A DNA stretch of 64,000 nucleotides. Source: Phymatolithon calcareum (Eukaryota > Rhodophyta > Florideophyceae > Hapalidiales). A model generated the notes under the pieces. The model searched no databases, had not been told where the DNA came from, and was given only the letters and a program-made list of their open reading frames with translations. Location: positions 186,001-250,000 of the forward strand of contig OZ345369.1 of the NCBI GenBank assembly GCA_977006965.1, read 5' to 3'. Both the position numbers and the translations under genes were made by a program. This document shows positions 40,048 to 50,831 of this stretch, piece by piece. Numbering within the stretch: the first letter of the stretch is position 1; each line of letters starts with the position of its first letter.

Positions 40048-41641
40048 ATGTCGCAAACAGCAGAACGCTCTGTGCCTCCTGGTGGCGAAGAAAAGCCAGA
40101 AGCAGTCGTCGCATCGATGCAGCTACAGTCGATTGAAATATCATCATTCACAACAAGCGACAACAAGGAGAAGCAGGACTCACGTGGAGCGATATCTGAG
40201 CACTCTAGAGAAGAGAATCTCGATGAAATGGCCATTGTATTGTACGTAGGCATTCCATCATCGTGTTCACTTGAGAAAAAAGTTCTCATGTCTCTAACGA
40301 AGGTTTGTGCCATCTTTCTTACCGTCAGTCGAAATGACCCGGATAAGAAGAATTCCTCTCACAAGCATAGCCGCACCGATCCAATGATATTTTTGTGCCG
40401 CATGGGTTTAGAGTTTCCGCCATGGGGAAGTTTGCTGGTAGTTGCAATTTGGGCTGCAGCAGCTGTGGGCTTTTCAACCGTAGCTGCTCGCCACTTCCCT
40501 CCCGAAGAGCGATACAAATGTCGCTATCTCTGTACGCCCGTTGCTATTCAGAACAACGTGATCACATATGTGGGATTTGCACTGTTCTTTCTTCTTGGGT
40601 ACGTTACCCCACATAGTTGCCTCTCTATGTGGTCAAACAACCATCTACTGGCACCGACTGACAATGATCTACGATGCATGTATGCTGTAGGTTTCGAGTG
40701 AATGAAGCACATGGAAGATATCAGGAAGGTATTACCATATGGAGGGAAACCATGGCAACTACAATCGCTTCTTTCGCAACGCATGCCGGGAGAGGTTTTC
40801 CAAACGGCATGTGGCATTCCGGTGACAGGAAACGACTGCTCGGATGGCTTATTGCATTTCCCGTCACGCTGAAAACAAGGCTTAGGAACGAGAGAGACAT
40901 TTCCGAGTTACGAAGTGTGCTGTCTCAAGAAGATGTCGATATGATTCAGCGGGCATCCAACATGCCAGCGTGTGTGCTTGGCGTACTGAACACATATATT
41001 CTTGAGGCAACGGTGCATCAAGACAAACTGCCGCAAGTATTCATTGACAGAATGCTCGGATATCTCGGCACTCTATCCATGTCCATGAACAAATGTGACC
41101 GTATAGTCGAGTACGATGTGAACCTCGGATATTTAGTACATCTCCGTCTCTTCATTGCAATCTGGCTTGCAATTCTACCGTTTTCTTTAGTCGAGCATGC
41201 TGGCTGGTACACCGTGCTTCTCGTTCCTTTCATTGCGTAAGTTCCGATGCTCCCCTATTTCTCTTCGTTTTCAATGTGACTGTAATTCAACTAACAATTA
41301 ATTGCCTGGTCCTCACGATTACGCTACCGTTATCACAGGTACGGGATGTTGGGCATGGAGAAAATTGCCGTTTTGCTTACGCATCCTTTCGTAAGTGCTC
41401 TATTCCCCCACTTCCTACCGATGATCGACATTCCAATGAATCTAACCTTTCCACTTCCTGACATTGCACGTGAGAAAAGGGATACGACTTGAACGATATC
41501 CCGATTGGGCTGATATGCAACCAAATAGCGGCAACTGTTCACCGGCTGTATAATTTGTCAATGCGCCCAGCTGTTAGTATTGTGCACCCCAGTAAGCCTC
41601 ATTTGTCTGGCGCTTCACTAGAACACAAAGAAATTCACTAG
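40048..41641 (+). CDS. Bestrophin-like anion channel, multi-exon (about 407 aa)
   Basis: This is a probable voltage- or ligand-gated chloride/anion channel of the bestrophin (UPF0187/VCCN-like) family. In photosynthetic cells such channels sit in thylakoid or other membranes. My exon model is 40048-40241, 40329-40598, 40691-41236, 41339-41390 and 41480-41641. The introns are 87, 92, 102 and 89 nt, with donors GTACGT, GTACGT, GTAAGT and GTAAGT. Splicing restores the family signatures FFLLGFRVNEAHGRYQEG (pore-helix region, 'FR.NE..GR') and YGMLGMEKIAVLLTHPFGYD ('GxExI...PFGxD'), then LNDIPIGLICNQIAATVHRL. Membrane segments are seen at SLLVVAIWAAAAVGF, YVGFALFFLL, LFIAIWLAILPF and YTVLLVPFIAYG. 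The first intron is a multiple of 3 without a stop, so retaining it would add 29 residues. The C-terminal exon could be longer (see 41899). Confidence 0.8.
40599..40690 (+). other. Bestrophin gene intron (phase 2)
   Basis: Donor GTACGTTA, acceptor TGCTGTAG. Removal fuses FFLLG to FRVNEAHGRY in frame. Without splicing both flanking frames end in stops, so this intron is required. Confidence 0.9.
41237..41338 (+). other. Bestrophin gene intron (phase 2)
   Basis: Donor GTAAGTTC, acceptor TATCACAG. Removal joins LLVPFIA to YGMLGMEKIAV in frame. Confidence 0.9.
41391..41479 (+). other. Bestrophin gene intron (phase 0)
   Basis: Donor GTAAGTGC, acceptor GAGAAAAG. Removal joins LLTHPF to GYDLNDIP, completing the conserved PFGxD motif. 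Confidence 0.9.
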
Positions 41642-41898
41642 CTATAAGTTTGGTCATCCTTCTATCCGAGACAGACGAGCAACGGAACACGAAGTACTGT
41701 ATGCGGCAACCAATCGTGTGCAGAGTGGAGTTCGGGCACACGCATTCATAGAGCGAGGGACGGTTCTGCGCTCGGACTACAGTAAACGTCATCCTTATAC
41801 CCTGCAAAACAGAGTCGCGGGTATCTGCCTTACCATCCAGCTGAGAAATAAGTTGCTTAGGACGCTCTGTAATCAGCGTTCTTAGTTCACGTGTTTGT

Positions 41899-42141
41899 GT
41901 GGACGAGATATGTTCTGAGTCGGCAAGTTGTCATTGGTCAATGGCTGGGCTCCCGCATCTGCTCCAATCTCATGCGCATCCTGATCAAGATCATTTTCAA
42001 AGTCTGTGCTCCATATTGCTTCCGCCAGAAGAAGCTCTCATTGGACCAGGGCCAACGGTCGGTTTTGGCACCCCACAAGACTGGGTTGCATCCGTTATTT
42101 GCAAAAACTACATACACCAGCCGTGGCCCTATGGCAATTGA
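41899..42141 (+). CDS. Short ORF, possible 3' exon or hypothetical protein (80 aa)
   Basis: An 80-codon ORF (PTVGFGTPQDWVASVICKNY and IHQPWPYGN at the end) lies 258 bp after the bestrophin stop on the same strand. Its composition looks coding rather than random, but I recognise no domain. It could be a last exon of the channel gene if a donor within 41560-41600 (for example CAGTAAGCC near 41590) is used; that intron would be about 300 nt, three times the others. Otherwise it may be a small gene or chance. Confidence 0.25.
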   Translation: MDEICSESASCHWSMAGLPHLLQSHAHPDQDHFQSLCSILLPPEEALIGPGPTVGFGTPQDWVASVICKNYIHQPWPYGN

Positions 42142-42370
42142 AAAGATGCGTTGGTAGCTTTTCTTCTCCTTCTTCTTGTCCAATAATGTTGGCATCGAAT
42201 AGCTGCCCTATTCTACTGTAAATCTTCCCATTCCACTCTGGGTCGACGTTCACTCGCTTCTACGCGTTGCCGTACGTACGTGGAGGACAACCTGAAGTCT
42301 GCACACACTGCAAAAAAGAGGCAATGCGAGTATTGTGTTGCATTGTATTCGGCGTTTCCCCCAAATGAGG

Positions 42371-42634
42371 TTAGCAGCGCTTCGAAGGTCTAGGTTTTTT
42401 CCATTCTGTTTTATCCTTTGTGATATTACGAGCCATTTGTTCGTTTCGGTGGGGCACGTCGCTGAAGAGTGACGCCGGGGTTGTTTTGACACATTGCAGT
42501 AACACTTGGCGTACCATGCGGTGCACGTCCGTGCGAAGTATGTGCCCACGCCAATTCCATCGCTGGTGTCTGGCGGGCATGAGATCAAGAAAGACTCTGT
42601 TCGTGGTTCTATGGCGTTCGCAAATTATCCCCAA
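42371..42634 (-). pseudogene. LINE reverse transcriptase tail fragment
   Basis: The minus strand reads RHQRWNWRGHILRTDVHRM then VRQVL and later ITKDKTEWKKPR. This matches the conserved 'R..W.GHvlRm...R.p..vL ... A.DR..W' tail that ends the RT protein of many non-LTR retrotransposons. No RT catalytic domain is attached, so it is an isolated relic. Confidence 0.5.
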
Positions 42635-42690
42635 GAGTCTGCAGATGTGTTGCTAAAAATAAAAACTTCCACTTCTTCCGGCACGCAAGA
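42585..42690 (+). mobile_element. 3' end of short retroposon family R1
   Basis: It shares GGC.TTCGCAAA.T..CCCCAAG and GTCTGCAGATG.GTTG with 48015-48065, including the following A-rich AAAATAAAAACTT and CTTCTTC-like end. A third, more diverged copy is at 59880-59960. Only the last about 100 bp is present here. Confidence 0.5.
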
Positions 42691-44694
42691 CGATGTCGAA
42701 AGGAAGTAAGACCCCTTCCCTAATATATTTTCAGATGCCTCTTGTCCGCCAGAGAAAGTGGAACAATGTATGAGTCCACGTTTTGCGACCAGAGCCGTTA
42801 GCTCGAGCGGACAATATAGCGATCTGCTCGCAAGGATCGGCATGAAATCTGGTCATTAGGATTGGGTTGAGAGATGAAAATTTATTTTAGAAGTAGGTAG
42901 TACCGCTATCATATGATAAGCGTATCGTAATTAGATTGATTTTATAAGAGTGGCCACGACCCACCATTTTGGGGGATGGCGATAAGCGTACCGGCGAAGA
43001 TTTTCCGTGTACTGTCATAAAGTCTGCTAAAGAAATGCTTCCGTTGTGGTCTAAATTTTTGTCCAAAGGGGATTCAAACGGCAAAAAGCCTCCTCCTGAC
43101 TCAGCGAGATGCTCTTGTCACTGCTCTCTCTTAGCGGAGTTGAAGGCTGGAGGAGAAAGCTCAGAATAAAGAGGGTTACTATCTCGGTCTCGCTCAGCGA
43201 GAGTATTCAGGGTTGTGCAAGTGTTCATCCGTATAGTCATAGCGCAATGTGCCAAAGTGTCCGGGGAGAGTTTAGCGACGTCCCGGGTCCTAGTGACTGT
43301 GTCGTGGGTTCACTCAAGGCCTTCGACATTGCATCGTCATCGCACATTGCGCGTCGGGGAGTTGACCACATCTCGGTCATCTTCCGCACGCATATACGCA
43401 CAGGGGAGTTTCGTGACATCTCAGGTCCTCGTGCCGAATTCGCAGGGGAGGGATTAATCCTGCGAGAGCGGTGGATCGGAGTGCCGGAGCTTGTGGGCAA
43501 GTTTTTCGACATTCCGGGTCATGGGATTGGGTGGAGGTGAGCGTACAAACCTTCCTACGAAACCAGAAGTTATTCAATTAAAGTGCCCAATGGCAAGAAA
43601 CTACATTTCAATAGTTGTCCCGTGCCCTCAGAATTGCAGTTTCGGCTCACGCGCAATCCACGTCTCCTCCCGACGGTCAGGGCCTTGCACTGCATCAGTA
43701 AGCCCTCATGGCTTACGGAAGCAGCGCTGCAGAGTGGTGACTCATGGCGTCAATATCAGAGGCACATGATGATGTGTATCATGATGCATATGTTGTACAG
43801 GCCCTGTACTGCACCAGTTCCTTCAGATAGATCCAGACAGTCAATGAGGCCGCTGTGGCGCGACATGCTGTGGCTGCACAAAACAAAACATTGGATACAC
43901 TGTACCGGTCGAGATTGCCCGCAGACAAGAAAGTTCCTTCTAGAAATGAGTCACGTGCATTATGCGCAAGAAAGAGAGAAGTTTATTTTTATCCTTCCGT
44001 GTTTACGGCAATATTTTAATGTACAACAAAAAACAATGTTGTACAACCAGGAAAGATCATCTTGCTGCAAACCCTGTGATATCAATATCATATCTCGAAC
44101 GCGACAATTTTGAGCATGATGTACATTCATAAGAACGAATCGGGTAGCGGCTCATGACACGCAGATATAGGTATGTCTCCCACTGAGATGTATACCTCGC
44201 AGCAGAAGGCAATTTTTCGGCTGCGTTTCCCCAAGTTCGCAAACTTGCCTTCTCATATGAAAGCAAATTGAAAAGAAACGGTGCCTTACGTTGCTCTGCC
44301 CATCGTACTGCTACGCAGTGCGTACGAAAGAAGGCGCTACGTTCACTCCACAAATAGTGAGGACAGATTGTTTGCATAACGCAAAGCTTTCGCGACAGCA
44401 AAGCGGGTGCCCATTCGAGTGGATATAGCTGTTGATTTATATTTTATATCTTTGGACCAAATTGTTGGGCACAGCGTGCCTGTTCGCACGGTTACGTCAC
44501 GTGACGACTCTCACTCAAATTCTACGACTTCACACTTCCATGTAACTGCTCGACTGAACCGAATCTAATCGAACTCGATTTCCTTGCCATTTTCGCTCAA
44601 AATTAGCGTCGATGGACAAAAGCGTGTACATCTAGCAAGCGCATAAATGTACTATCCCCCGTATCGAGTCCATACCTCTACTCAATCAAACTCC

Positions 44695-45987
44695 CTACTC
44701 TTCGCGTTCTCCGAAACTATGATATTCATCCTCAGCGCCTTGCAATATGCTTTCTTCAACGAAAAACGGGTTGCTCGGCGACTCAAGTCCAGCCACTTTC
44801 GTGACAAAGTTGAACAGATTCGTAATAGAGTGATCACCACCCATCCAAAGCCGATGTAAAATATTGAGCAGAGTCAGCAGAAGAAGAAGAACTAAGGAGG
44901 GGTAAATGCAAAGACGCGGTCGGTTCATTACGCCAATCGCAAAAAATTTGTTCACAACTTCTCCGCCAGGTTTGATTTTCCTCAACGGCGCATCAACTCG
45001 CGTCGTGAATATCCTATTGAGCAGAGACACAATGACAATTCTTCGAAAGTCGTTTTCCAAAGGCATCTTCGCTGCAGTGCAGGGGATAAGGTACCACGAG
45101 AGGTTCGATTCAGGTGACAGTGGAGGAGTGCATATACTTGTAAAGTCTTCTGCTGTAGCAAGCGCCCGAACAGCTTGGGAAACAACCAACTTCGGTAGAG
45201 GTAAGCTTAATGTTGTGGCCTTCCTTTCGTCGCCAGCTCGAATGAAAACGTTGTGCGTTATGAAGAACTCTGTATTTCCAGTTATGTTCTCCCCTTGCAG
45301 CTTGAACTCAAGCCGTTCCATTGTTTCATTGTATGCAACGACCATACCGAGGGCACCTGTGTTATCACCAGGGTCTAGCTCTCGAACTTCAAAGCTCGTA
45401 CTCGTTGAACAAACGAGAATGGCAACAAATGGAGTGAAGTTATCACCGAAAAGCAACTTGTCCCATATGCAAGGATTAAACTCAGCAACCAAGTTCTTAC
45501 CTTCCGGGAGCAACTGCTTTCCTGCTCGGTTGAAATTAATCTGGGGTAGACCGGTGTCTTTATCGTACACATTAACTTCCCGTGGAACCGCAAGAATGAT
45601 GATCACAATGTCGGCACATATGACAACAAGTCGGAGAAGGGTTCCGAGAAAGGGCCGCTTGCGGAAAGTTGGACTCTCGTCAGGGCCATCTGTCGTGGCA
45701 TCATTGTTTCGAGTTAGCAACCATTTGACGATACGAAACCACGAGGATCCTTCGAAGGTGACGAGAGTGGCAACTTCGGAAGTCGTTGTTTCGTCCGTTG
45801 GAGAGAAGAGAATCCGATGCACTAAGCTTTCAAATGCCCAGATTGTCGCCATTGCAGCAATACCATAGAAAACAGCGAAGCCCGGATGATCGGCGTCCCC
45901 GAATTGGTGCCATGGCGGGGTGAAAATGAGCTCTTGCTTGTCCGACATTTTGGAAACGAATTGCGCACCAAATGGCTCTAGAACCAA
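44695..45987 (-). CDS. Three-pass membrane protein of unknown function (430 aa)
   Basis: This is a long, uninterrupted ORF with sensible protein composition. The hydrophobic segments are GFAVFYGIAAMATIWAF (about 34-52), LLRLVVICADIVIIILAV (about 114-131) and LCIYPSLVLLLLLTLLNIL (about 360-378), with a large soluble loop between the second and third (about 135-355) containing conserved-looking Cys residues (SICTPP, IPCTAA). An acidic tail (GAEDEYHSFGEREE) ends it. Met15 (MSDKQELIF) is a plausible alternative start. I recognise no family; it could be specific to the lineage. The plus-strand 320-codon ORF in this region is its shadow. Confidence 0.6.
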   Translation of the reverse strand: MVLEPFGAQFVSKMSDKQELIFTPPWHQFGDADHPGFAVFYGIAAMATIWAFESLVHRILFSPTDETTTSEVATLVTFEGSSWFRIVKWLLTRNNDATTDGPDESPTFRKRPFLGTLLRLVVICADIVIIILAVPREVNVYDKDTGLPQINFNRAGKQLLPEGKNLVAEFNPCIWDKLLFGDNFTPFVAILVCSTSTSFEVRELDPGDNTGALGMVVAYNETMERLEFKLQGENITGNTEFFITHNVFIRAGDERKATTLSLPLPKLVVSQAVRALATAEDFTSICTPPLSPESNLSWYLIPCTAAKMPLENDFRRIVIVSLLNRIFTTRVDAPLRKIKPGGEVVNKFFAIGVMNRPRLCIYPSLVLLLLLTLLNILHRLWMGGDHSITNLFNFVTKVAGLESPSNPFFVEESILQGAEDEYHSFGEREE

Positions 45988-46629
45988 CTGCTGCGTTGCC
46001 CGACTGTCACTACTATTCAGTACCCGCGCAACGAGGGCGTAGAGCTACCCATGTTTCATGTTTACAGATAAAGAACTTCTGTGATTTATTATTTCCAAGA
46101 CGCGACGAACTCATTTTACCTTCACGGACTCCGTGCAGACCACGTGCCCATCCTTCCTTTCTCGGCCTCATTAGAAGGATGATTTCTGCGTTCTACTTGC
46201 TGTGATTTTTGGGATAGAGCCTTCAACCAAATGATAGAAAAATAGTACAAAAGTTTTCAAGTGGAGGCTCAACAGAGCGCTGACATGGCTGTGTACAACA
46301 GTGCACTGTTGCAACTTCTTGAACGACGCAGCGATGCAAATTGTTCTGATTCTCACACGGCAAACCGCGAATAAATTAACAAGAAATTTGCTACGATCGA
46401 CAGATCTGTATCCGAAGGATGGGTGAACTCAATGGAAGCCAGGAAGGGGAGGGGTGCCCTCGTTCATTGGCCTTTCCTTCTTGCCACAATTTTTAGTACA
46501 GTGCTGTTGCTTTCCGGCCCCGCGATAGGTTACGAGTACCAGTATAGAGACGTCACTATACTGTGCAGTGGTCCTAAGCCCGACCGAGGTCTTCTGTTTG
46601 ATTGAATATCTGGACTTCCCCTTCCGAAA

Positions 46630-47503
46630 TGTTAAAATGTAGACAACTGGGCCAAAGGGTTTGCCCCAGGCATTGGGAGCAACATACTGTTAATGCAATA
46701 TAATGCAACATGTTGGTAATGCAACAGTAATGGTTCTGTTCGTGGTATTGCAATACGTAATGTTTCGTGACCGACTATGAAGCATATATTGACTGTAAAA
46801 TGAAGATCATCCTAGCTGAGTACGACTATTACGTAGAGGTATTTGTGAAGTCTACCCGACCATCTTTTCTCCCGATAACTCCATTGCTATTTGAATCTCT
46901 TTTGTTCCTCAAAGTGAATCGACACTATTGGGACGTAGGTACAGTCGTGACTGCAATGTCAAACAAGGACAGCCCCCGAACTGTTGAACGCCTAAGTGAA
47001 GATGCCGAGCAGCAAATTCTCTTAGACTTGCCGTGGATGTCTAATGACTCCCCATTACCAACCAACACTATTGCATTACTAATGGCCGTTGTCAATCTGT
47101 TGCAACATAATGGTTCTGTCCGCAAACTATTGGAACATAATGGAACTCTATTACTACACGCTCCAATAAAGTGAAACATGTTGCTCCCAATGCCTGTTTT
47201 GCCCCCCCTGATCAGGAAGGACGTGTGTCTAGGGCCAATTGGGGCCTTATGAAGGATATCGTCACAGAAGCTGGAAACGGAGTACGGGGCGAGTCCAACA
47301 TTCTGGCCGTCCACGTGGACTCGCGAATCGTGGAACTACCGCATTTGCTTCGGGTGGAATCGTCTAATGAAGAGCGGCAGGCAGAGAAGAAGCGTGCTTA
47401 CAATTAGCTAACAGGATTAACGCCCTGCCGTAATCTAAGTAGAGGAAAAATAAAAAGCACTGCTTGCTAGCCCCATAGGGGAATAAGCATTCGCTATTAT
47501 TAT
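46630..47503 (+). mobile_element. Dispersed retroposon R2 (split by a TIR element)
   Basis: Its left piece (to 46667) and right piece (from 47196) are contiguous in a related copy at 19575-19650 (minus strand). The right piece holds an ORF end (KDIVTEAGNGVRGESNILAV ... EEROAEKK-like basic tail, stop at 47405-47407). It is followed by a 3' end, GTAGAGGAAAAATAA...CCCCATAGGGGAA, that recurs inverted at 60224-60292. Both copies finish in a short ATT-rich run near 47495-47503, as non-LTR elements do. The protein family is not recognised. Confidence 0.55.
46668..47195. mobile_element. 528 bp TIR element with 9-10 bp target duplication (MULE-like)
   Basis: The terminal inverted repeats AGGCATTGGGAGCAACAT (46668-46685) and its complement (47178-47195) match over all 18 bases. 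The flanks GTTTGCCCC (46659-46667) and GTTTTGCCCC (47196-) are a 9-10 bp target duplication with one T difference. The related copy near 19600 shows the uninterrupted site. A 135-codon ORF inside (46767-47174) has no motif I recognise. The TSD length suggests Mutator-like mobilisation. Confidence 0.75.
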
Positions 47504-47741
47504 ACTAGCAATTCTGTGGCAATTCCAAGAGTAGTCCTGTCTCCGGCCGCCATCGCAGAGGGCTCCTCTTTGCCTCAGATTTACTAACGAAATATGATTT
47601 CCCGAATTTGCAACAAACGAAAATCGAAGTCAGCAAAAATCCAAGCACGTCACGCTGTTGATATTCACACAAAGGGCATTGTGCCCAGGGTTGGAAATAG
47701 GGTAATAGAGGCTGTTAACGGAGGTAATAGATACTGGCTTT

Positions 47742-49407
47742 ATGGGAGGCAGTGGGCGACTGATGTGCCTTCCACGACAATGGCAACAAACAACACTTAT
47801 TGCCCTCTACAATAATGGTAAGGAGGGCACTCGACGAAATACTTGCCATGTATCAGGCGGCCAAGGCCACTCTCGAAACCTGAAACCCGCGACTCAAGAC
47901 AGTGGAATATTTTTCCCCCTCGAGGCTCTAAGCCAGAGGTAGGTTTTGATATTTCCGCCAGATCGTGTCGAAATCGACCACGCTAACATACAAGAACGAT
48001 AGACCCTGTTTGTGGCCCAATGGCCTTCGCAAAGTTGCCCCAAGCGTCTGCAGATGCGTTGGTAACTTTTAAATAAAAAACTTACACTTCTTCTTCTTCT
48101 TCTACAATAATGGTCCAGCGCACATTGCGGCAAACTACAGGCCTATATCTCTCCTGAGTCAGGTCAGGAAAATTATCGACTCCGCCCTGGACTCATACAT
48201 AAGGGTTCACTACCGCTTCAATAGGGCACAACTCGGTTTTCGGAGAGATGAGAGCACATATCTGGCGATACTTCGCGCAAAAAGTACTATGCAAAATGGC
48301 CACTCGTATGTTACTGTACTCGACTTATCTGCAGCTTATGACAGCGTCCCAAGGGATATCCTCCTTGAACGACTGAAGAACAAGCTATTGGCGTACAAGG
48401 ATAGTATCTTACCTGATGAAACCGTCGTGGATCACGTCGGCAGGAGACGAAACAAAAACGTGGTACATTATCGACCGAGGTGTTCCCAAGGGTTCCTCCT
48501 CAGTCCATGCCTATACAATATATTCATGGATACGTTCGTCGAAGCCGCCGCCCAAGTACCAAGAAACGTGTCTGAGCATCCAGCGCAATTTGCTGATGAT
48601 GTTCTTCTTCAGGCTAAGAATACCAAAGGGTTGCAAAAACTATTGGACATAGCAACGAAATGGGCAGGCGAGAGCTCCATGAAATGGAACACAAAGCCAG
48701 GAAAGAGTGAGGTCCTTAAGTACAAAGGCATCCCAAAAAAGAAATTTTTCCTTGCAGGAAAAGAGCTGCATCAGGCCTGGAGACTATCCTACCTGGGGAT
48801 CAGTATGAACAACAACGGAGTCACGGATGATACAGCGATTTCAAGAGTTCGGAATGCGGTGGGATGTATACGCAAACTCCGCCAAATAGGCGTGATTGTC
48901 AGAGGATTCCAGCCAGCCACTTGCATTACGATTTTCAAATCATTGATTCTCCCCAAATGGGAGTATGCCATTCACCTGACCCCGATCACCAAACGTCTGT
49001 TATCGGCAATCGAAGCAGCAGAAGGTCTTTTCTTCAGCTATGTGTTCGGAAAATATGCCGAACATCGAAAGGAGCAGATGCGAGTGCTCTGCCGACTCGC
49101 CAGCCCACAGATGAGGAGAGCGCACGAAGCTGAAAGGTTCGCCTTAAGCCTGGTAAGACGGAAGAAGTACCTTGAGCTCGCAGAAGAATACCAAGGAAGA
49201 GAAGAAGACCTGGAAGATGTATCAAATGATATTGGACATCTTAGAGAAGAGAAGCACCTCAACGAAGCTCTAAAACAAGCAGAAGAAGGTATGGTATCAA
49301 AAACCGGATACGGTAAGCAGCAAAAATATGGACGTTGGAAGAAGAGGGACGGACAGTTAAAATCCCGGTCGACAAGCCGAATGAACTACCAGGAGTGTTA
49401 CGTATAA
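47742..49407 (+). pseudogene. LINE reverse transcriptase, degenerate and interrupted
   Basis: The order of non-LTR RT motifs is clear. TTLIALYNNG (47787-47819) continues after the inserted retroposon as PAHIAANYRPISLLSQ (48115-). AQLGFRRDEST, VLDLSAAYDSV (motif A) and FADDVLLQAKN (catalytic box, about 48590) follow. The thumb and C-terminal region runs to a stop at 49405-49407 with no RNase H. The 'GVPKGS' of motif B (about 48477-48495) lies in another frame than its continuation LLSPCLYNIFMD, so a pair of frameshifts lies around 48400-48500. Removing the 295 bp insertion plus one duplication copy restores a single frame across the join. Confidence 0.75.
47820..48100 (+). mobile_element. Short retroposon R1 inserted in the LINE RT (14 bp TSD)
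   Basis: TCTACAATAATGGT stands on both sides (47806-47819 and 48101-48114), an exact 14 bp target duplication. The insert starts with a coding remnant (RRALDEILAMYQAAKATLET, stop) that resembles KRSLDEVLAMLQVNTA at 59570-59610. A shared 3' region follows (ACAGTGGAATATTTTTCCCC ... CCAGAGGTAGGTT), ending in a (CTT)n tail at 48087-48100. It is therefore a 5'-truncated retrotransposon copy with its tail, not a tRNA-type SINE. Confidence 0.8.
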
Positions 49408-50340
49408 GGGACAGAACTGCGCGGTTGAGATGCCTGAGATTTCTTTTCAACAGAGATCCTTTGTGGAGAAATCAGTTTTAGCGAATTTCTTTGGGCCCGG
49501 TGCAGTGCTTGAGCTCGTTGTGCATATTTGATGATTTTATTTTGAGAGCTCCCAAAGCCTCACCTTGGACTAACGGAGCAGCTCTTGCTATAATCTCTAC
49601 GCTAAAGTCGTCTGGCTACTCAAAACGTTCTTGATTTGTAATTCTCTCCCAGCAAGAGCTCCTGTGAGTCTCTTGCACTCAAACTCAATTTCTGTACTTG
49701 AGCTCGTTGTGCTCCAGCGCACACTACGGTGCATGAAGATGGACCAAGAAACAGAACATGAATGCGAACGACTCACTCGAGCCCTCGCAGGGAGAGAAAT
49801 TCGGATTGTGGAAGACAGCGAGAAGCTGCCCTGTTAATCAAATTGAGGTTTTGGGAGCTTTTAAAATAAATCAACATATAACCTCCTCCTCTCCGGCAAG
49901 TGTATGTCTTTGCAGACTAGTTCAAATAGAACCTGTACTCACGAAAGTCCATAGCACTACACTGCAATCGTGCTCCAGATTGAGTTCTAGATGCTCGATC
50001 CACGCCCAGGTCGGGGATTCGACCCTATTTTTTTGTCTCATGCTGTTGCTCTATGAGACGCCTGATGACAAGTCATTACACTTATATCAAGTTGTATGCT
50101 TTCTAAGACACGATATAGAAAGCGAGACCTTGTGTCCTGGCAATATTTGTTTTCTTGAGAATTCATCAGAAACGCAATAAAGGATTCAAGATTGGTATTG
50201 TATTATTTCTGGGTGATTTTGAGAGTCAATACAGATTTAATTCGTAATTAAGTGGATTTATTGAGAAGGTACCATGTGTCGCAACGTGAGGAAAGTCGGC
50301 ACCTTTCTTAGCCTTCTACTACAGTCAAAATTTCGGTTCC

Positions 50341-50831
50341 TTAATCAGAATTACTTAGTATCGCGTCTATGGCTCGGACCACGTTGGTCTCCTCTGTGGG
50401 GGTCCATGTTGGCTTCCTCAGGATGCTCTTCAGTATTCTAACTGCCCATGCTCCTTGACTGCCCGTTTCTTCTATTAACTCTGGCGGATTTCTTGGAAAC
50501 TGACCTACAAACCATCTTGCGCGGAGAATTCTGTGCCGGCTTTCTTTCATCCTCACTGCTTGGTGCGGTAGATCATTCTTGGCAAATGTAATTTTCCTAG
50601 CGCGGCGTTCTTCTTGTTGTTCCCAGGCTAGTCGGAGGCACTCCTGTCTTGGATATCGGTTGGTGTGCTCGATTTTCGCATGCGGTCCAGTGTCTTGAGT
50701 TCCAGCTCTGCCCCCGCGTCGCGCGTCTCCTCCACAACCTTCCTAAGTCTTCGCGTTAACTTCGAGAGCAGGTGCTGTCGGCGAAACTCCCATGGTTCTA
50801 TTTGGCAGAGCTTTGCAGATTTAATTCGCAA
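50341..50831 (-). pseudogene. Hypothetical coding remnant with one frameshift
   Basis: Two minus-strand ORFs in different frames read as one protein if a frameshift near 50660-50680 is allowed. The first is basic and helical (RRQHLLSKLTRRLRKVVEET). The second extends upstream of its ATG as QECLRLAWEQQEERRARKIT and ends KPTWTPTEETNVV...ILSNSD. I recognise no family. It may be a transposon ORF or a dead cellular gene. Confidence 0.3.

Larger units (their letters stand above)
41642..44694. other. Repeat-rich intergenic region
   Basis: It holds the ORF at 41899, a LINE tail and a short retroposon 3' end, all listed separately. From 42700 to 44690 no gene is seen. A 143-codon ORF (43109-43540) contains three loose repeats of the form G.F.D..GP but matches no family I know. 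TGTACAACA and its inverse near 44022-44045 form a small hairpin. Confidence 0.5.

Noticed and set aside
43109-43540. 143-codon ORF with three G.F.D..GP repeats
   Set aside because: The repeats are loose, no family is recognised, and the flanks look noncoding; kept only as a remark.
44906-45868. 320-codon plus-strand ORF
   Set aside because: Antisense to the membrane protein gene; high Ser/Thr/Arg and no motif.
49990-50045. tRNA-like stretch GGTCGGGGATTCGACC followed by a T run
   Set aside because: It resembles a T-arm and pol III terminator, but no matching D-arm, anticodon arm or acceptor stem could be built upstream.
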